Shown here: positions 20,333-31,314 of the stretch, one piece after another | How the letters are laid out: each line of letters begins with the position of its first letter | How positions within the stretch are numbered: position 1 is the stretch's first letter | Origin: Holtermannia corniformis | Lineage: Eukaryota; Basidiomycota; Tremellomycetes; Holtermanniales | DNA length: 62,725 nt | Reading direction: 5' to 3' | Assembly: GCA_001599935.1 (NCBI GenBank) | Contig: BCIJ01000003.1 | Coordinates: 1-62,725, forward strand | Made by a program: the position numbers and the translations under genes | The notes under the pieces: generated by a model | What the model saw: only the letters and a program-made list of their open reading frames with translations | The model's database searches: none | What the model was told of the DNA's origin: nothing

Positions 20333-21860
20333 CTAGGCAATCACAGCCACCAGCAAGTTCTCATACTTGCCCGAGGTCTCACCCTTGACCCTGCTCGCGA
20401 GGCTCTTGCCATACTTTTGGTGGTAGGCCTGCTTGATCGCTTGCCAGCGTGGTTGGTTCCAGTGCATGCGCACGATGCGGTAGGTGCTGGTGCATGTCAG
20501 CTCGGTCGTCTGGCCGATGGCACACTCACAGCCGCTCGTCCTTTGTGCCCATACCAGACATGGCTTCTTCCAGCAGCATGGCGTCGCGCATGACGCCGCG
20601 CCCGTCAAACTCGGCCGCATAGGCAATGTGGAGCAAGCCCTCGGCCATGTGGCCAGAAAACTCGCTGTCGATCCTGTGCAGGGTCAAGTGGGGTCTCGCC
20701 ATCCCAGGGCACACTCACATGCGCGAGAGTGGCATCCGATGCCGCTGCGGGAAGCCTTGCGCAATCGCCTGCAGGTGTGCATCCGAGCGCGAGCACAGGA
20801 TGCCGCAGATGGCAATCTCGTCCTGTTCGCAGTCAGCTTGCGACCATCAACTATGCGCAACGCACGGTACCGATCTTGCCGGGGCCGGCGCGGTAGAGAG
20901 CCTCGATGTCCTGCTGGACTTGCTGGTGGTTGACCATTGGGTTCTCGTCACGAGTGCCGGCAAGAGCCATGTTGAACATTCTGCACTGTCAGCGTGGCCT
21001 CGATCAGCCCGCCGACTCACCTCTCCGTCTTCATGCTCAGTTCACCTCGGACCACGCCGGCCAAGTCCTTGCCGTACATTTCCTTGAACACTTGCTTGAG
21101 CAGAAAGATCTCTTGGTTGGTGCGCCCGAGCAAGATCTCGGTCAGCAAGTCCTCATGCGTGCCCGCTCCACGGCAGGCGCGGTTCAAGAGGTACGCGTCC
21201 CAGTGCACCGGACCGTACGCGAGGCCGAGCACGCCAAATTCGAGCCTGGAAACGTCAGCAAAGCTCTTGCAATACCGCAAAGAACTCACCAGCCGGATAG
21301 CTCCTTCTCCAGCGTCTTGACAAGCGTCTTGCCTGTCGTTTGCTCAAACGTCCGAGCCAAGGCGGCCATCTTGAACGCATCGAGCGGTGAGAGCGTGTTG
21401 ATCAGCGTGTTCTCATCCGTCCCAAAGCCCTGTCGGAGATCAGTCCGGAGCACATGGACGATGCACGCACCTTTGTGGCCTTGCGCACCCGCTCCGTATC
21501 AAACTTGGGGTCGTACTGGAGCGGTGGGAGTGGATGGCCGGGTTGAGGGACGGCGACGCCGAGGTAGAACAGGCCGGCTGGTGCACCGTACGACGGCTGG
21601 TGCGGACCGTTGCCATAGCTAGGACCGTGGCCGGGACCCGGTGGTCCACCGTAGCCTTGGCCTGAAGGACCGTAGCCTGGCGCGGGCGGACCCCCAAAAC
21701 CGCTACCGTAGCCGCCGCCGGGACCGCCGAACCCACCGCCGCCGTATCCAGGCTGCTGGAAGCCTGGTTGCTGCTGAGGCGGCGCAAAGCCGACATTCGG
21801 TCCGCCATAGCCTGGCTGGAAGCCACCGGGCGGCGGCTGACTATAGTTGTTGTACGCCAT
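20333..21860 (-). CDS. Annexin with Gly/Pro/Tyr/Gln-rich N-terminal tail
   Basis: About 440 aa in seven or so exons. The first 110 residues are low complexity (GGFQPGYGG, PGYGPSGQGYGG and the like), similar in style to annexins VII and XI, which self-associate or phase-separate. Four annexin repeats follow. Conserved type II calcium loops are seen as GFGTDENTLI (repeat 1), GAGTHEDLL (repeat 2), KIGTDEIAI (repeat 3) and GMGTKDERL (repeat 4). The protein should bind acidic phospholipids in a calcium-dependent way. The start MAYNNYSQ at 21860 was preferred; an in-frame MSYVAGAY about 70 bases upstream is an alternative. Confidence 0.88.
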
Positions 21861-22278
21861 AAAGGGTAGGGATGGGAATGCTGGTGGTCGTTCGAACCCT
21901 GCGGGAGGAATATAAGCCCCGGCAACGTAGCTCATGGTGAGCACCCAGTCACTGCTCACCGAGGTCAGGTAGTTATACGTAGACTATATGCGGCGGCGCC
22001 AAGACTGATCCGGTGCGGATGCTGGTGAACCGAGCGAGACCCGGTCGGACGCCTCTTATACAGTTGCGGGTGATGATCCCGACAGGTGGCGATGGCACCG
22101 CCTTCCTTTCATCGCCGCCGTCGCCGCCGCTGTTGCCAAGCACACAGCACAGCACGGACACGGCGCTGGCTCGGCGCACGACGTCATGCCGCCGAGGCCA
22201 GGCCCAGAGATCAAGCATCATGAATAGCACACCGGGCCCGTCCGCCGCAACGCTCATACAATCTGATTACACGACAGT
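21861..22278. other. 418-bp gap between annexin start and reductase stop
   Basis: This stretch should hold the annexin promoter. An open frame at 22013-22282 on the plus strand has no family features and is not called. It has runs of GCCGCC and no obvious palindromes. Confidence 0.3.
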
Positions 22279-23634
22279 CTAGATCCCAAAGCGCTCCTTC
22301 AAGCTCTTGACTGTGTCCTGGATGGTTGTCTCAAAGTCGTAGTACTTGATGCCGAGCACTCGAGTGGCCTTGGTGCCGTCGTGAACGGTAATCTTCTTGC
22401 GTTCCTCAGGACCCGTGCCCGGCTTGCCCTTTGGTACGTTTTTGAGGTCAGGAAAGTCCTTATTGAGCACCTGGGCGAGTGAGCATGTTGAATCAGCGTA
22501 GGAGGCGACTCACATCGACAATGTCCTGGCCGGTGTATGGTCCGGCACCAATGATGAAACGCTCGCCGCTAGCGTCTGGCGACGTCAAGGCGCGTACATG
22601 CGCCTCAGCCACTGCTTGCTGTCAGTCTCTGGTCATGCGCACGCACAGTACGCACCGTCGCGCACATCGACCCAGTTGCCGAGGTAGCCTGGCAGGTCAT
22701 CCTCGGTCTTCTTGCCCGCGGCCCAAGCATACACAGCCGCGACCGACGTGTTGAGCGACTCGGGCTTGTCTACTTGGTGGATGGTCGGGCCAAGCACCTG
22801 GAGCGATCAGCAAGAGTTGGGCAGACATAGGCGCAATTCACGAGAGGCGGGTTAATGGTCGCAATGTCGAAGGCGGGCTTGTTCTCGTCAAGAAACTCTG
22901 ATGGGCGTCAACAATGCGACTACCCCTGCTGGACCCACTCCAAGCAGCCTTTTCGGCGTACGTCTTGGACGTCTGGTAGATAAGCGCGCCGCCAGCATCG
23001 AGGCCCTTTTCCTCGACCTGGGACGGTGCGTACGTGTTCCAGTCCTTCTCGGTGAAGCTGTGGCAGGGTCAGGGCTTGGAACGCGGACAATCGGACGACT
23101 GACGTGTGCGGCGCCTTTTGCGAGTTGTCAACGACGGCGGCGACCGACGACGTGATCACAACACGCTTGACGTCGGGGCTGAGCAAGTCAGCATTCGCTC
23201 CTGAAGCCGCACTCGCCTACCCACTTGTGCTTGTAAACGCTCTCAAGGATGCCGCGGGTTCCCTTGACAGCAGGCTCGATAAGCTCTTCGGTCGACTTGA
23301 CATCGGTCGTGTAGAATGGCGAGGCCGTGTGCGCAACACCGACCACCCCCTTGACGGCCTCATCGAACACGCCAGGCTGTGTCGAGCATTAGCATCCACG
23401 CTTCCGTATAGCACATCCACAGCCTACCTTGGTGATATCGTCAACGATCGCATACTCAAACTTGCCGCCCTCGGTGCTCTTGAACAGATCCTCGAGGTAC
23501 TTGCCCTTTGCCTCGGACCGGACCGTGCCGCGGACGTCGAATCCCTGCTTGAGGAGGTGGTCGACGACGTGGGCGGCGATGAAGCCGGAAGCTCCCGAGA
23601 CGAGGATGAGCGAGTTGGCAGGGACAGGTGACAT
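22279..23634 (-). CDS. NAD(P)-dependent extended SDR reductase (Gre2 / dihydroflavonol reductase-like)
   Basis: About 345 aa in seven short exons. The N-terminus holds the Rossmann motif LVSGASGFIAAHVVDHLL, then the basic residue for NADP (RGTVRS). VAHTASPF, VKRVVITSSVAAV, and the catalytic YQTSKTYAEKAAW (Tyr-x-x-x-Lys) follow, then INPPLVLGP. This order is diagnostic of extended short-chain dehydrogenases related to yeast Gre2 and plant dihydroflavonol reductases, which reduce aldehydes such as methylglyoxal and isovaleraldehyde. The physiological substrate is unknown. Confidence 0.88.
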
Positions 23635-24254
23635 TGTGGATGAGTAACGAGTGAGGACAAGGCGGTCGATAGGCTAAGTAGCACGGTAGGGGGACCTCCA
23701 CTGGCGCAACAGTGACGGCAGCTGAGCGCATCACTTGCTGACGACAGACGAGCGATGGATGAGTCGTCCGAGTCCATGGATGGCAGCATCGAGCACGTCT
23801 TGTCAGCTTGTGAGCGTGCGAGCAGCTTGGGTGTTACTACAGACTGTCTTGCCAGGGTATAAGCCCAAGAGCAGCTTGGTTTCAGGGCTATTGTCGGATG
23901 GCTTGCGGAGCAGGACGCTGCACAGTCTTGTTAAATGGAACCTGATAGATTTGATGTCGCAGCCAGACCGCTACTCTTCCCGCCCTGCACACCTAGATCA
24001 CTCATCAGATCGCTCACAGGATGCATACGACGATCCCAGCTTGCCACGGCCTGTGCGCTTACTCTAGCACGCCGCTAGCAATAGCCTGAGAATTCTCCCG
24101 TCGACTGACCAATCACCATTGTGCGAGTTGCAACCAACGATTGACAACGAGCTCGACATCTCTCACTCCCCAACATCGATCATCGCGACTATCAACTGCC
24201 AGACAGCTCCCGAGACTCATCAACCACACTCGCTGCTTGCAACAACGACCCACA
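23635..24254. promoter_or_regulatory. 620-bp divergent promoter region of reductase and ISA1
   Basis: Two start codons on opposite strands bound this gap. Short frames here have no coding character. A less GC-rich part lies near 24070-24260, just before ISA1. No clear binding site stands out. Confidence 0.35.
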
Positions 24255-25045
24255 ATGAGCTTGCCATTCGCCCACAGCCTGCGCTCCACCGCCGCCCACC
24301 TGTCTCTGCCCCTTCGCCACTGCTCGACTCCGCCCATCGCCTCGTCCTCGCGACTGCAGTGGTACCCACTCGCACGCCGGACAGCACACATCTCGGCTTA
24401 CTCGCATTCGACCGCCCGGATCCACAGTGAAGACGTCCCGCTCGTCTTACCCGCCGAGCCCGATCTCAAAGGCAAAGGACGAGAAGCGTCGGCCATCGGA
24501 GCAGCCATCCACGCCAAGCCGGGCACGCAGACAAAGCCACGACGACGCAGTGTTGAACTCAAGCCGAAAAAGGCCGCCATTACTGTCGTGCGTTCTCTTG
24601 GAATCCATCGTCCCACTCGGAGCTAATCGGCCTGGGTAGACACCGGCCGCTTTGGATCGCTTGCGTGCACTTTTGGCTTCACCGACCAACCCGCAACTTA
24701 TCCGGATCAGCGTCAAGAACCGAGGGTGCGCCGGCATGGCTTACCACCTCGAATACGTCCCTCCGCCCGGTGGCAAGTTTGACGAGGTCGTCGAGCAAGA
24801 CGGCGTCAGGGTCTTGATCGACTCCAAGGCTCTGTTCAGCATCATCGGGAGTGAAATGGACTGGAAGGATGATGCGTTGAGGTGGGTTGATCCGGGTAGG
24901 CGCAGGGCAATGCTGACTTGCGGTCACTAGTTCCAAGTTTGTCTTTAGCAAGTGTGTTTGCTGATCGTGTCACGCGACGTCAAGCTGACATCTCAGCCCA
25001 AACATCAAAGAGGCGTGCGGCTGCGGCGAGTCGTGGATGGTTTGA
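24255..25045 (+). CDS. ISA1: Mitochondrial A-type iron-sulfur assembly protein
   Basis: Four exons, about 200 aa. The first 60 residues are rich in Arg, Ser and Ala without acidic residues, as in a mitochondrial presequence. The A-type domain starts at TPAALDRLRALLA and has the three cysteines of the family: NRGCAGMAYHLEYV and the C-terminal EACGCGESWMV. Isa1 helps make 4Fe-4S clusters for aconitase, lipoate synthase and others. Introns follow ITV, DAL and SN. The third starts GTGTGT and ends ACATCTCAG, splitting the codon of FVFSN. Choice of ISA1 over ISA2 rests on the NRGC and CGCGES context. Confidence 0.88.
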
Positions 25046-25287
25046 GCTGTTTAGCCTGGGTTTCGTGTTTGTATGTGAGTTGGGCGTTGCGAGTGTTGAA
25101 GAGTTTGGCTCACAACAGCAGGTAGACACAGTAGATGTACCACCATCCTTTTGCATGACTCGACCGCATCGACAGAGCCAGCGCCTCATGCAGCAGCTTG
25201 CCTGCCGGAGGCGCGTCCAGTCCGCGTGCGATTAAACTAGATCTCATCGGACCGACCACTTGACGCCCGAGGCCTTCTCACGCTACG

Positions 25288-25960
25288 GTGCAACAGAAAA
25301 GGGCAAGGACTCTGAGATCCCAACCGTTCCGAGCTCCTGCCAACAAATTACCATGCCTGCTGCCTTGGCGCACAAGGCATTACGGCCAAGTGGAATCCCT
25401 CGAAGCGGGCAAACCTATTGACAAAGACGGGCGGATCTGCACCGTGCGAACCAACGGTGGGATCATGACCCTGAGCATGTATCTTGTTTTGCCAACACCC
25501 TCCGAACGGCCCTATTTCAGATGAGTCCGCCCGAAAAGTCTGCGACTAGATAAGACCTATTACAGCTTGTGCGACGAAAACGTCGCGCGCGAGGTCTTTC
25601 TCGAAGGCCGGTATGATCAGGACATCCCTTGTCCTAACGATTCAGCACTCGCGGTCCTCATCACTGTAGCGCAAACCATGAGCCCTCTTGACAGTTTCCA
25701 CACAGACTTTTACGGGACACTGTCAGTCGTGAACCCTAGACACATGGCTCTCGCGCCCGGACAGCCGTTCGACACCCGCGTCCCAACGGCTCACGAATCG
25801 TGCTGCTCCCCGTCGGTTCCAATGTCATGTTTCGACCGCCAGATAACTCATTGTCGCAGGTCGATGCGACGGATCGGTTCGCACAGCAGATCATTGAGTT
25901 TATGGAGTTGAGACGCAGGCTGCAGTACAGCGACCCAAGCCCGCCTCTCGCTGTGGCACA
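25288..25960 (+). pseudogene. Decayed copies of the 25-27 kb orphan family (family B)
   Basis: No continuous gene is present, but pieces resemble the two intact genes downstream. SLEAGKPIDKDGRICTV near 25400-25450 parallels MLEKGRWFRQDGSIHFV and the ALDEEQTFHKDGTMRF segment. FAQQIIEFMELRRRL near 25877-25921 parallels FEKEITNFMLEEYRRC. The spacing between pieces is about 300 bases too long and frames differ, so this is read as one or two broken paralogs. The resemblance is weak and by eye. Confidence 0.35.
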
Positions 25961-26225
25961 ACTCGGGTGGCGACGCACTCGTCCTGCAGTCTTGGGCGAA
26001 GCAAGAGGCCGCTTCGGAGCTGAACGTGCTCACTGGTGTGTCGATGCGGCGTCGCGTGCGGCGTACACTGCTGAGATGCCACAGTCACCAACTCGCGCTC
26101 TGCTTTCAGATAGTGGAAGACGGGGTTCCCTTGAGCCCGATCCTGTGGGCTTCTGCTATCTATCTTCGTTTGGTAGGAGCTGCATCGGATTGTCATCTCC
26201 CATAGCCAACATTCAACCAACCAGG

Positions 26226-26612
26226 ATGTCTACGATATCAACCTTGAGTCGGTTCGGCACGCTCACCCTTGTGAAGCCAGACCCATCAGAAGCGCTTGAC
26301 GAAGAGCAAACGTTTCACAAAGACGGCACGATGCGATTCAAGACGGAGACGGACAAAGGTGATTTCCGGATGCGACCGGCCGGTCATTCGTCCGTGTACG
26401 ACCCGCCCACCGCTGAAGACAACGAGCACGAAGATAGCGAATTCATCGCCACGCCAGAAGTCGCGCCGATCCAAAAGTACATGCGCGAATGTCGTACGGA
26501 ACGCAGTGCAGACGTACAGTCCAAACTGGACCAGTTGTGGCACGCTGACAAAGCAGCACACGGCATGTGGATCTTGGAAGTGTGGCCGGTCGACGGGGCA
26601 CAATCATCGTGA
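26226..26612 (+). CDS. Small orphan protein (family B, copy 1)
   Basis: Predicted 128-aa protein beginning MSTISTLSRFGTLTLV, hydrophilic, with acidic patches and no signal peptide. Two features are shared with the gene at 27032: a strand-like segment around HKDGTMRFKTETD and a later helical segment (VQSKLDQLW against AQSKLDELS). The open frame extends upstream to 25800, but that part looks like a separate decayed copy. Function unknown; likely a lineage-specific family. The gap to copy 2 (26613-27031, 419 bp) contains another open frame but nothing I can assign. Confidence 0.45.
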   Translation: MSTISTLSRFGTLTLVKPDPSEALDEEQTFHKDGTMRFKTETDKGDFRMRPAGHSSVYDPPTAEDNEHEDSEFIATPEVAPIQKYMRECRTERSADVQSKLDQLWHADKAAHGMWILEVWPVDGAQSS

Positions 26613-27031
26613 AGAAATGGATGCGGATGCGCCCATGCGTGAGTCGAAGAGAAGGATCAGCGAGGCTATGCAGCTTGGTCCCATCGCAGCAGACAGGCCC
26701 GCGCTAAGACTTCGTCTGGCAGTCGGCGGCTTCATCGGACGGCGGAAGCAGTCGCAGCTCGAGCGACACGAAGCAATGCTGCTTTCGGCCGAGTCGCTAC
26801 CACTCACAGCGCTCGGCCTGACATTGTTCACATACATACGCGGTGCACAACTCGGCCGTCGATGGGTCTAGGGTTCGCTTAGCGATACCATCTCGCAGAG
26901 CCATGACCAAAAGTGTGCGTCACTGAAAGGATGCGATGGCTTCTCAAAGGCAGTGTTTGCCATCGCGCGATGGCCGTGCTCATCACCAAGGCATAAAGCG
27001 GGCGAGTGAGCTGCCACGGTCCGTAACAAAC

Positions 27032-27400
27032 ATGCCCCTCATCATGCACACCATCATCGGCGACTTTACCACCAAGCGCCCGCCAGAGGGCGAGATGCTC
27101 GAGAAAGGCCGCTGGTTTCGCCAGGACGGCTCGATCCACTTTGTCGACCGCGGTCTAGCAAACGGAAGCGTGCGCATGAAGTCGGAGAGCAGCCCTGAAA
27201 TTGAAGGAAGCGCTTTCTATCCTGAACTCATGTCGGGCGTGCCCTTGTTCGAGAAGGAAATCACCAATTTCATGTTGGAAGAGTACAGGCGCTGCAGTGA
27301 AGAAGCGCAGAGCAAGCTCGATGAGCTGTCGTACCAGGCTTATACTGCGTTGACGGCCACACCGACGCAGCAGTCGTTCGACGCGAGGGTTTCAAAGTAG
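27032..27400 (+). CDS. Small orphan protein (family B, copy 2)
   Basis: Predicted 122-aa protein beginning MPLIMHTIIGDFTTKRP, single exon, without signal peptide. The segment GRWFRQDGSIHFVDRG followed by a helix (LFEKEITNFMLEEYRR) and AQSKLDELSYQAY pairs with copy 1. The composition suggests a compact soluble protein of a beta strand pair plus two helices. No known domain recognised. It is convergent with the NBR1-like gene, with 106 bp between stops. Confidence 0.5.
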   Translation: MPLIMHTIIGDFTTKRPPEGEMLEKGRWFRQDGSIHFVDRGLANGSVRMKSESSPEIEGSAFYPELMSGVPLFEKEITNFMLEEYRRCSEEAQSKLDELSYQAYTALTATPTQQSFDARVSK

Positions 27401-27506
27401 GTAGTCAAGAGTGGCATCGTAACAAGAGATGTACAAAGTGAACGGATCATGAGGTGACAACGAGGGAGGGAGTACAGGGTGGGCATGAAAAAAAAGCATA
27501 AAGCAA

Positions 27507-30500
27507 TCAGAGCTCGACGGCCGACTCGGTGCTCGAGTAGCCATCATCAGTGATGACGTCGTAGTCCGAGTCGTTGTCGGCCTGGGCGTGCCCAGCCGAC
27601 TCTGGTGCAAGCGAAAACTCGGTCGACGAGATGGAGCGCACCTCGTCATCTTCGGTCGGCGAGGTTGAGGGCGAGAGGTGCGGGCTGCTGGGTGCCGTGG
27701 CCGCGGGCGTGTCCGCTTTTGGGGTGGCAGTGGCCTCGCGGGGCTCGCGGGGCTCAAGCGAGGGCATGACGATTGACGACGAGGACAGAGACGACTCGTC
27801 GCTCTGCTCTTCACGAACGATGCTGCTGCGTGTCAGCCCTGGTAAACGACAGACAGACAACTCACTCGACCCAAAGCTTGTCACCGACGCCATTCCCGTC
27901 CTCGTCGACAAAGCGCCAGACGCCGTAGAAGCTCGAGCCAGTCGTGGGAACCTTGAGACCCTCTAGCGAAACGTAGAACAAACGGTTGTCCTCGTGGTGG
28001 CGGTAGACAACGTCGGGATTGCGGCCGCGCGGGCCAAAGGCTTCGCCGCCCTGGAAACGGAGGTAGAGCGTCTGCTTGGGAGCAGCGGCACCGTCAAAGT
28101 GGCAAAACCACGTCTTGTCAAACTCTGACCCGGCTGGAAGGGCAGTCTTGATGGGAATGGTCGAGTCGGCAAGGAAGCGGACGTTGAGGGTCGCGGTCGG
28201 GGTTGCGGTAGCGACTGGCTCGGGGATGTCGAATGGCTCTGCCTCGACTTGGACGGCGGGGGCTGAGACCGTCTCTCCGACTTGAACGGCAGCCTCGGGA
28301 AGCTCTTTGACAACCACGGCGACAGGCTCGACGTCGACGACTGCGACCGGTTCAGGCGCAAGCTCGACACTAGCTTCGAGCTTGACTTCGGGCTCGTGCG
28401 CCGGCACGTCGGGCAACGTCGGCTCCGGCTCAAGCTCAGCCTGAACATTCTCTTCGATCAGAGTCGACTCCGCCGACTTGACGTTGTCGGGCTGGATCGG
28501 CGCAGCAAGCTGACTCATGTCCTCGCTCTGCTGAAGGTCGATTGCAGCCGCAGCAATGTTGCATGCAGTCTGCACAGCCGAAGCGACGGCGGTGGGGGCG
28601 GCGGGAAGACTGACCGCGGTCACGGGCGCGCCTGAAGCAGGGCACTGACGAGGCTCGGCACGCTGAACAGAGTAAGTGTACGTCTTGCCTGGTTTGAACA
28701 CTTCAGTCTTGACCGTTTGGGGCATCTGATAGATTAGCAAACGCGTACAAGACGGCGAGGGACCAACCTTGATCTTGAGCATCATGTGGTCAACGGGATG
28801 GATCGGTCCCGGCGCCGCCTCGCATTTCCAGCACAGGTCATAGTCCGGGCACGTGTCTACCCGAGTTCATCAGCCCGCGCTCTCGCCGACGTTTTGGATT
28901 GCGACTGACCCATGACACACTTGTAGCGCGGACCAAAGATGTACGCGTTGCAGCCGTCGCAGATGATCCGAGGGTGCGCCACGGTCGCCTGACTGTAAAA
29001 GCTTCCCATGTCGAGGTCGGCTGGATCCATGACCTTGACGAAGGCGTGGCCGGGGTGGAGCTCGCTCAACCGGGGGTGGCACGAGGCACACGAGTCCCAC
29101 TGTGAGATCAGCTCAGTGCTCGTATGAAAAGGGCAACGCACGTCTGGGCAGTTGATGCACTTGTAGCGCGCGCCAACGATGGCGGTGCAGCACAAGTCGC
29201 AGCTTGCCGGGTGCGTGTGCTCGACGGGCGGTGCGGGCTCGGGCTCGACCTGGTCCGGCTCCGGCACGGGGTGAACGATGCGCGAGACCAAGTCTGCATG
29301 CGTGATCGCCTTGAACTCGTGCGAAGCCGGGTGAAAGTCGGCGTTCTTGATGAACGGGAGGCAAGAGCCGCAAAGGTCATAGTCGTCGCACGTCTGCTCG
29401 TGTCAGCAGAGCCAGTGAAGAGAGCGATGACCTACCAAGCACTTGTAGCGGACACCGCGGACAGAGCCCAAGCAGCGGTCGCAGGCGACGTGGCGGTGGC
29501 GGAAGCCGCCCTTGTCGGACTTGGCTTTGGGTTCTTTGTCTTTGAGCTTGGCCGGCTCGTCTTTCGCCTTGTCCTTGGTGTCGAACACAAAGGCACCGGG
29601 CACACGGGCCTCGTGCTCGTCGCGAGTGTGCGAGTGGACATTGGGTCCGCCGAGGTTGGTTGCGAGCTGGTTGGAGAGGTTTGTCATGAACGAGTCGAGT
29701 ATGGCCTTGATCTCGTTGGTGGCGACGAGGGTGGCCGCGGGCGAGGGCACAGCGTCGCGGGCCTTTTCGATCAACGCGTTGAGGTGAGGCGGAGCGCGCG
29801 CCTGGAAAGGGAGTGGCGTGCGCGGGTGGTGAAAGGTGTCTAGCGGGGGGAACGAGGGACTTGTGTGCGTGGGCAGGCCGCAACGCCAGTTGTGAATCTG
29901 CTGCCTAGTCTGTGCGCGGCGATCAGCCTCGATACGCTCTTCGACGTGGATGATCGCGGGCAGTGCGTGCGTTTCGAGCTGGCGGTCGAGGGCTTTGAGC
30001 TCTTGGCGGGCTTCGTCGGCCTGGCGCTTTGCGTGGGCAATCTGCTGACGCTTTTCATCGACGCGTGCGCGCCAAAAGGCCTCGCCGATGGCGTCCTGGC
30101 GCTTGTGACAGTCTACAAGCTTGCCGTCGAGCGCGCGCAGCAGACTCTCGCGAGACTCGAGCTCGGTCAGGTGGGTCGACAATGAGCCGTGGAGGGCCGA
30201 GCGCGCCGTAGCCGTTGCCAAAGCACGGTGGTAGCGGTGGACGTGTTCAAGCCTTGGGTCCGACGAGAGCAGGACGGTGAACACGAGCGTTGGCGACATC
30301 AAGTGGGCGCCCGAGAAAGCACGCTGGGCGTCTTCATACCTTGTCAAACGAGTCAGCCTCGCCAGTGGCAAATGACCGAGCACGTACTCTGTCAGGTCGC
30401 ACACATGCTGCTTGAACATGATTCTCGCGTCCGATTCATCCGGATGAAGGATCGCGTTGACCCAGTAGACTTCGGCAGTCGATGGCAGGCCAAAGGCGTC

Positions 30501-30746
30501 GCGGAGCTGAACAAAGGGGCGTCAGCGGTTGGCAAGGTAGCGGACGCGGGTAAGAGCTGGCCGGACCTTTTGCTGCACCTCGCCGTACGCTGGAAAGCCA
30601 TCCGAGGGGGTGGGCTTGAACGAGTAGGAAGGCCTGGCAGCCTGAACGGCCCGAGGGGCGAGCGCCGGCGATGGTTCGCGCGCAATGGCGGGTGGGAACG
30701 AGAGCCGGCGGGTCTCGTCCCGGTACGTGGCCTTGATCACGAACAT
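27507..30746 (-). CDS. NBR1: NBR1-type selective autophagy receptor (PB1, three ZZ fingers, FW/Ig-like domain, LIR)
   Basis: About 980 aa in eight or so exons. The N-terminus MFVIKATYRDETRRLSFP is a PB1-like beta grasp start, with a Pro/Ser insertion. A coiled-coil region follows (about residues 180-270), then three ZZ zinc fingers: CDRCLGSVRGVRYKC, CDLCCTAIVGARYKC and CDGCNAYIFGPRYKC, each with paired downstream cysteines. After a Glu/Val/Pro-rich linker comes the NBR1 four-tryptophan (Ig-like) domain (FLADSTIPIKTALPAGSEF, KTWFCHFDG, LYLRFQGGEAFGP). The acidic C-terminus has SDYDVITDD, a good Atg8-binding motif. NBR1 carries ubiquitinated or other cargo to autophagosomes. Confidence 0.88.
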
Positions 30747-31314
30747 GGTCGCTCACTGGCTCGTGGTCAGCACGTCGCAGAGAGCCGTCAGTAGAGGTCT
30801 GAGCAGAGACTGTGGTAGTCGACAAGGAGGGAAGAAGACGGCAGGAAGCGAGGACCGGGAAGGGACGCTGGTCAGCCGACCGACTGGGGTCAGTGGCCAA
30901 CCTTTGGCGTGGGAGAGTCGGTGGGTGCAGTGGGGATGCAAGGGATGGTAAACAGTGGAGAGCGTGCAGTGCAGGCTAGTGTACGAGCGAGGAGATGCAT
31001 CGCAGACAGAGTGGAATGTCAAGCAGAGCAGCAAAGCCATGGCCAAGACGACAGACGGCCGTTCGCCACCGCCAAGCTGCAGGCGGCGATGCTCCTCGTC
31101 GGCTCGCCATGGCTTTCCACAGTGCTCGCAACGCTGTAACAGTAGCATGCAGTCGACCGGTAGCTAGCAGAGTACACTGCGATGAGATCCCATGAGAAGA
31201 GCGACCACCATCAGCCTACAATCCAGTCCAAAGTGGGGGGACAGGCTTCAGTCGAGCTCGTCGCAGTGCTCACCATCCATCCCTGCAGCAGCAACGACGA
31301 CTGTGCATCTCACA
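30747..31314. promoter_or_regulatory. 568-bp shared promoter of NBR1-like and UBR1-like genes
   Basis: The start codons of two protein-turnover genes face away from each other across this region. Open frames in it are short and not gene-like. No strong palindrome or TATA element was seen. Co-expression is possible but not shown by the sequence. Confidence 0.4.
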
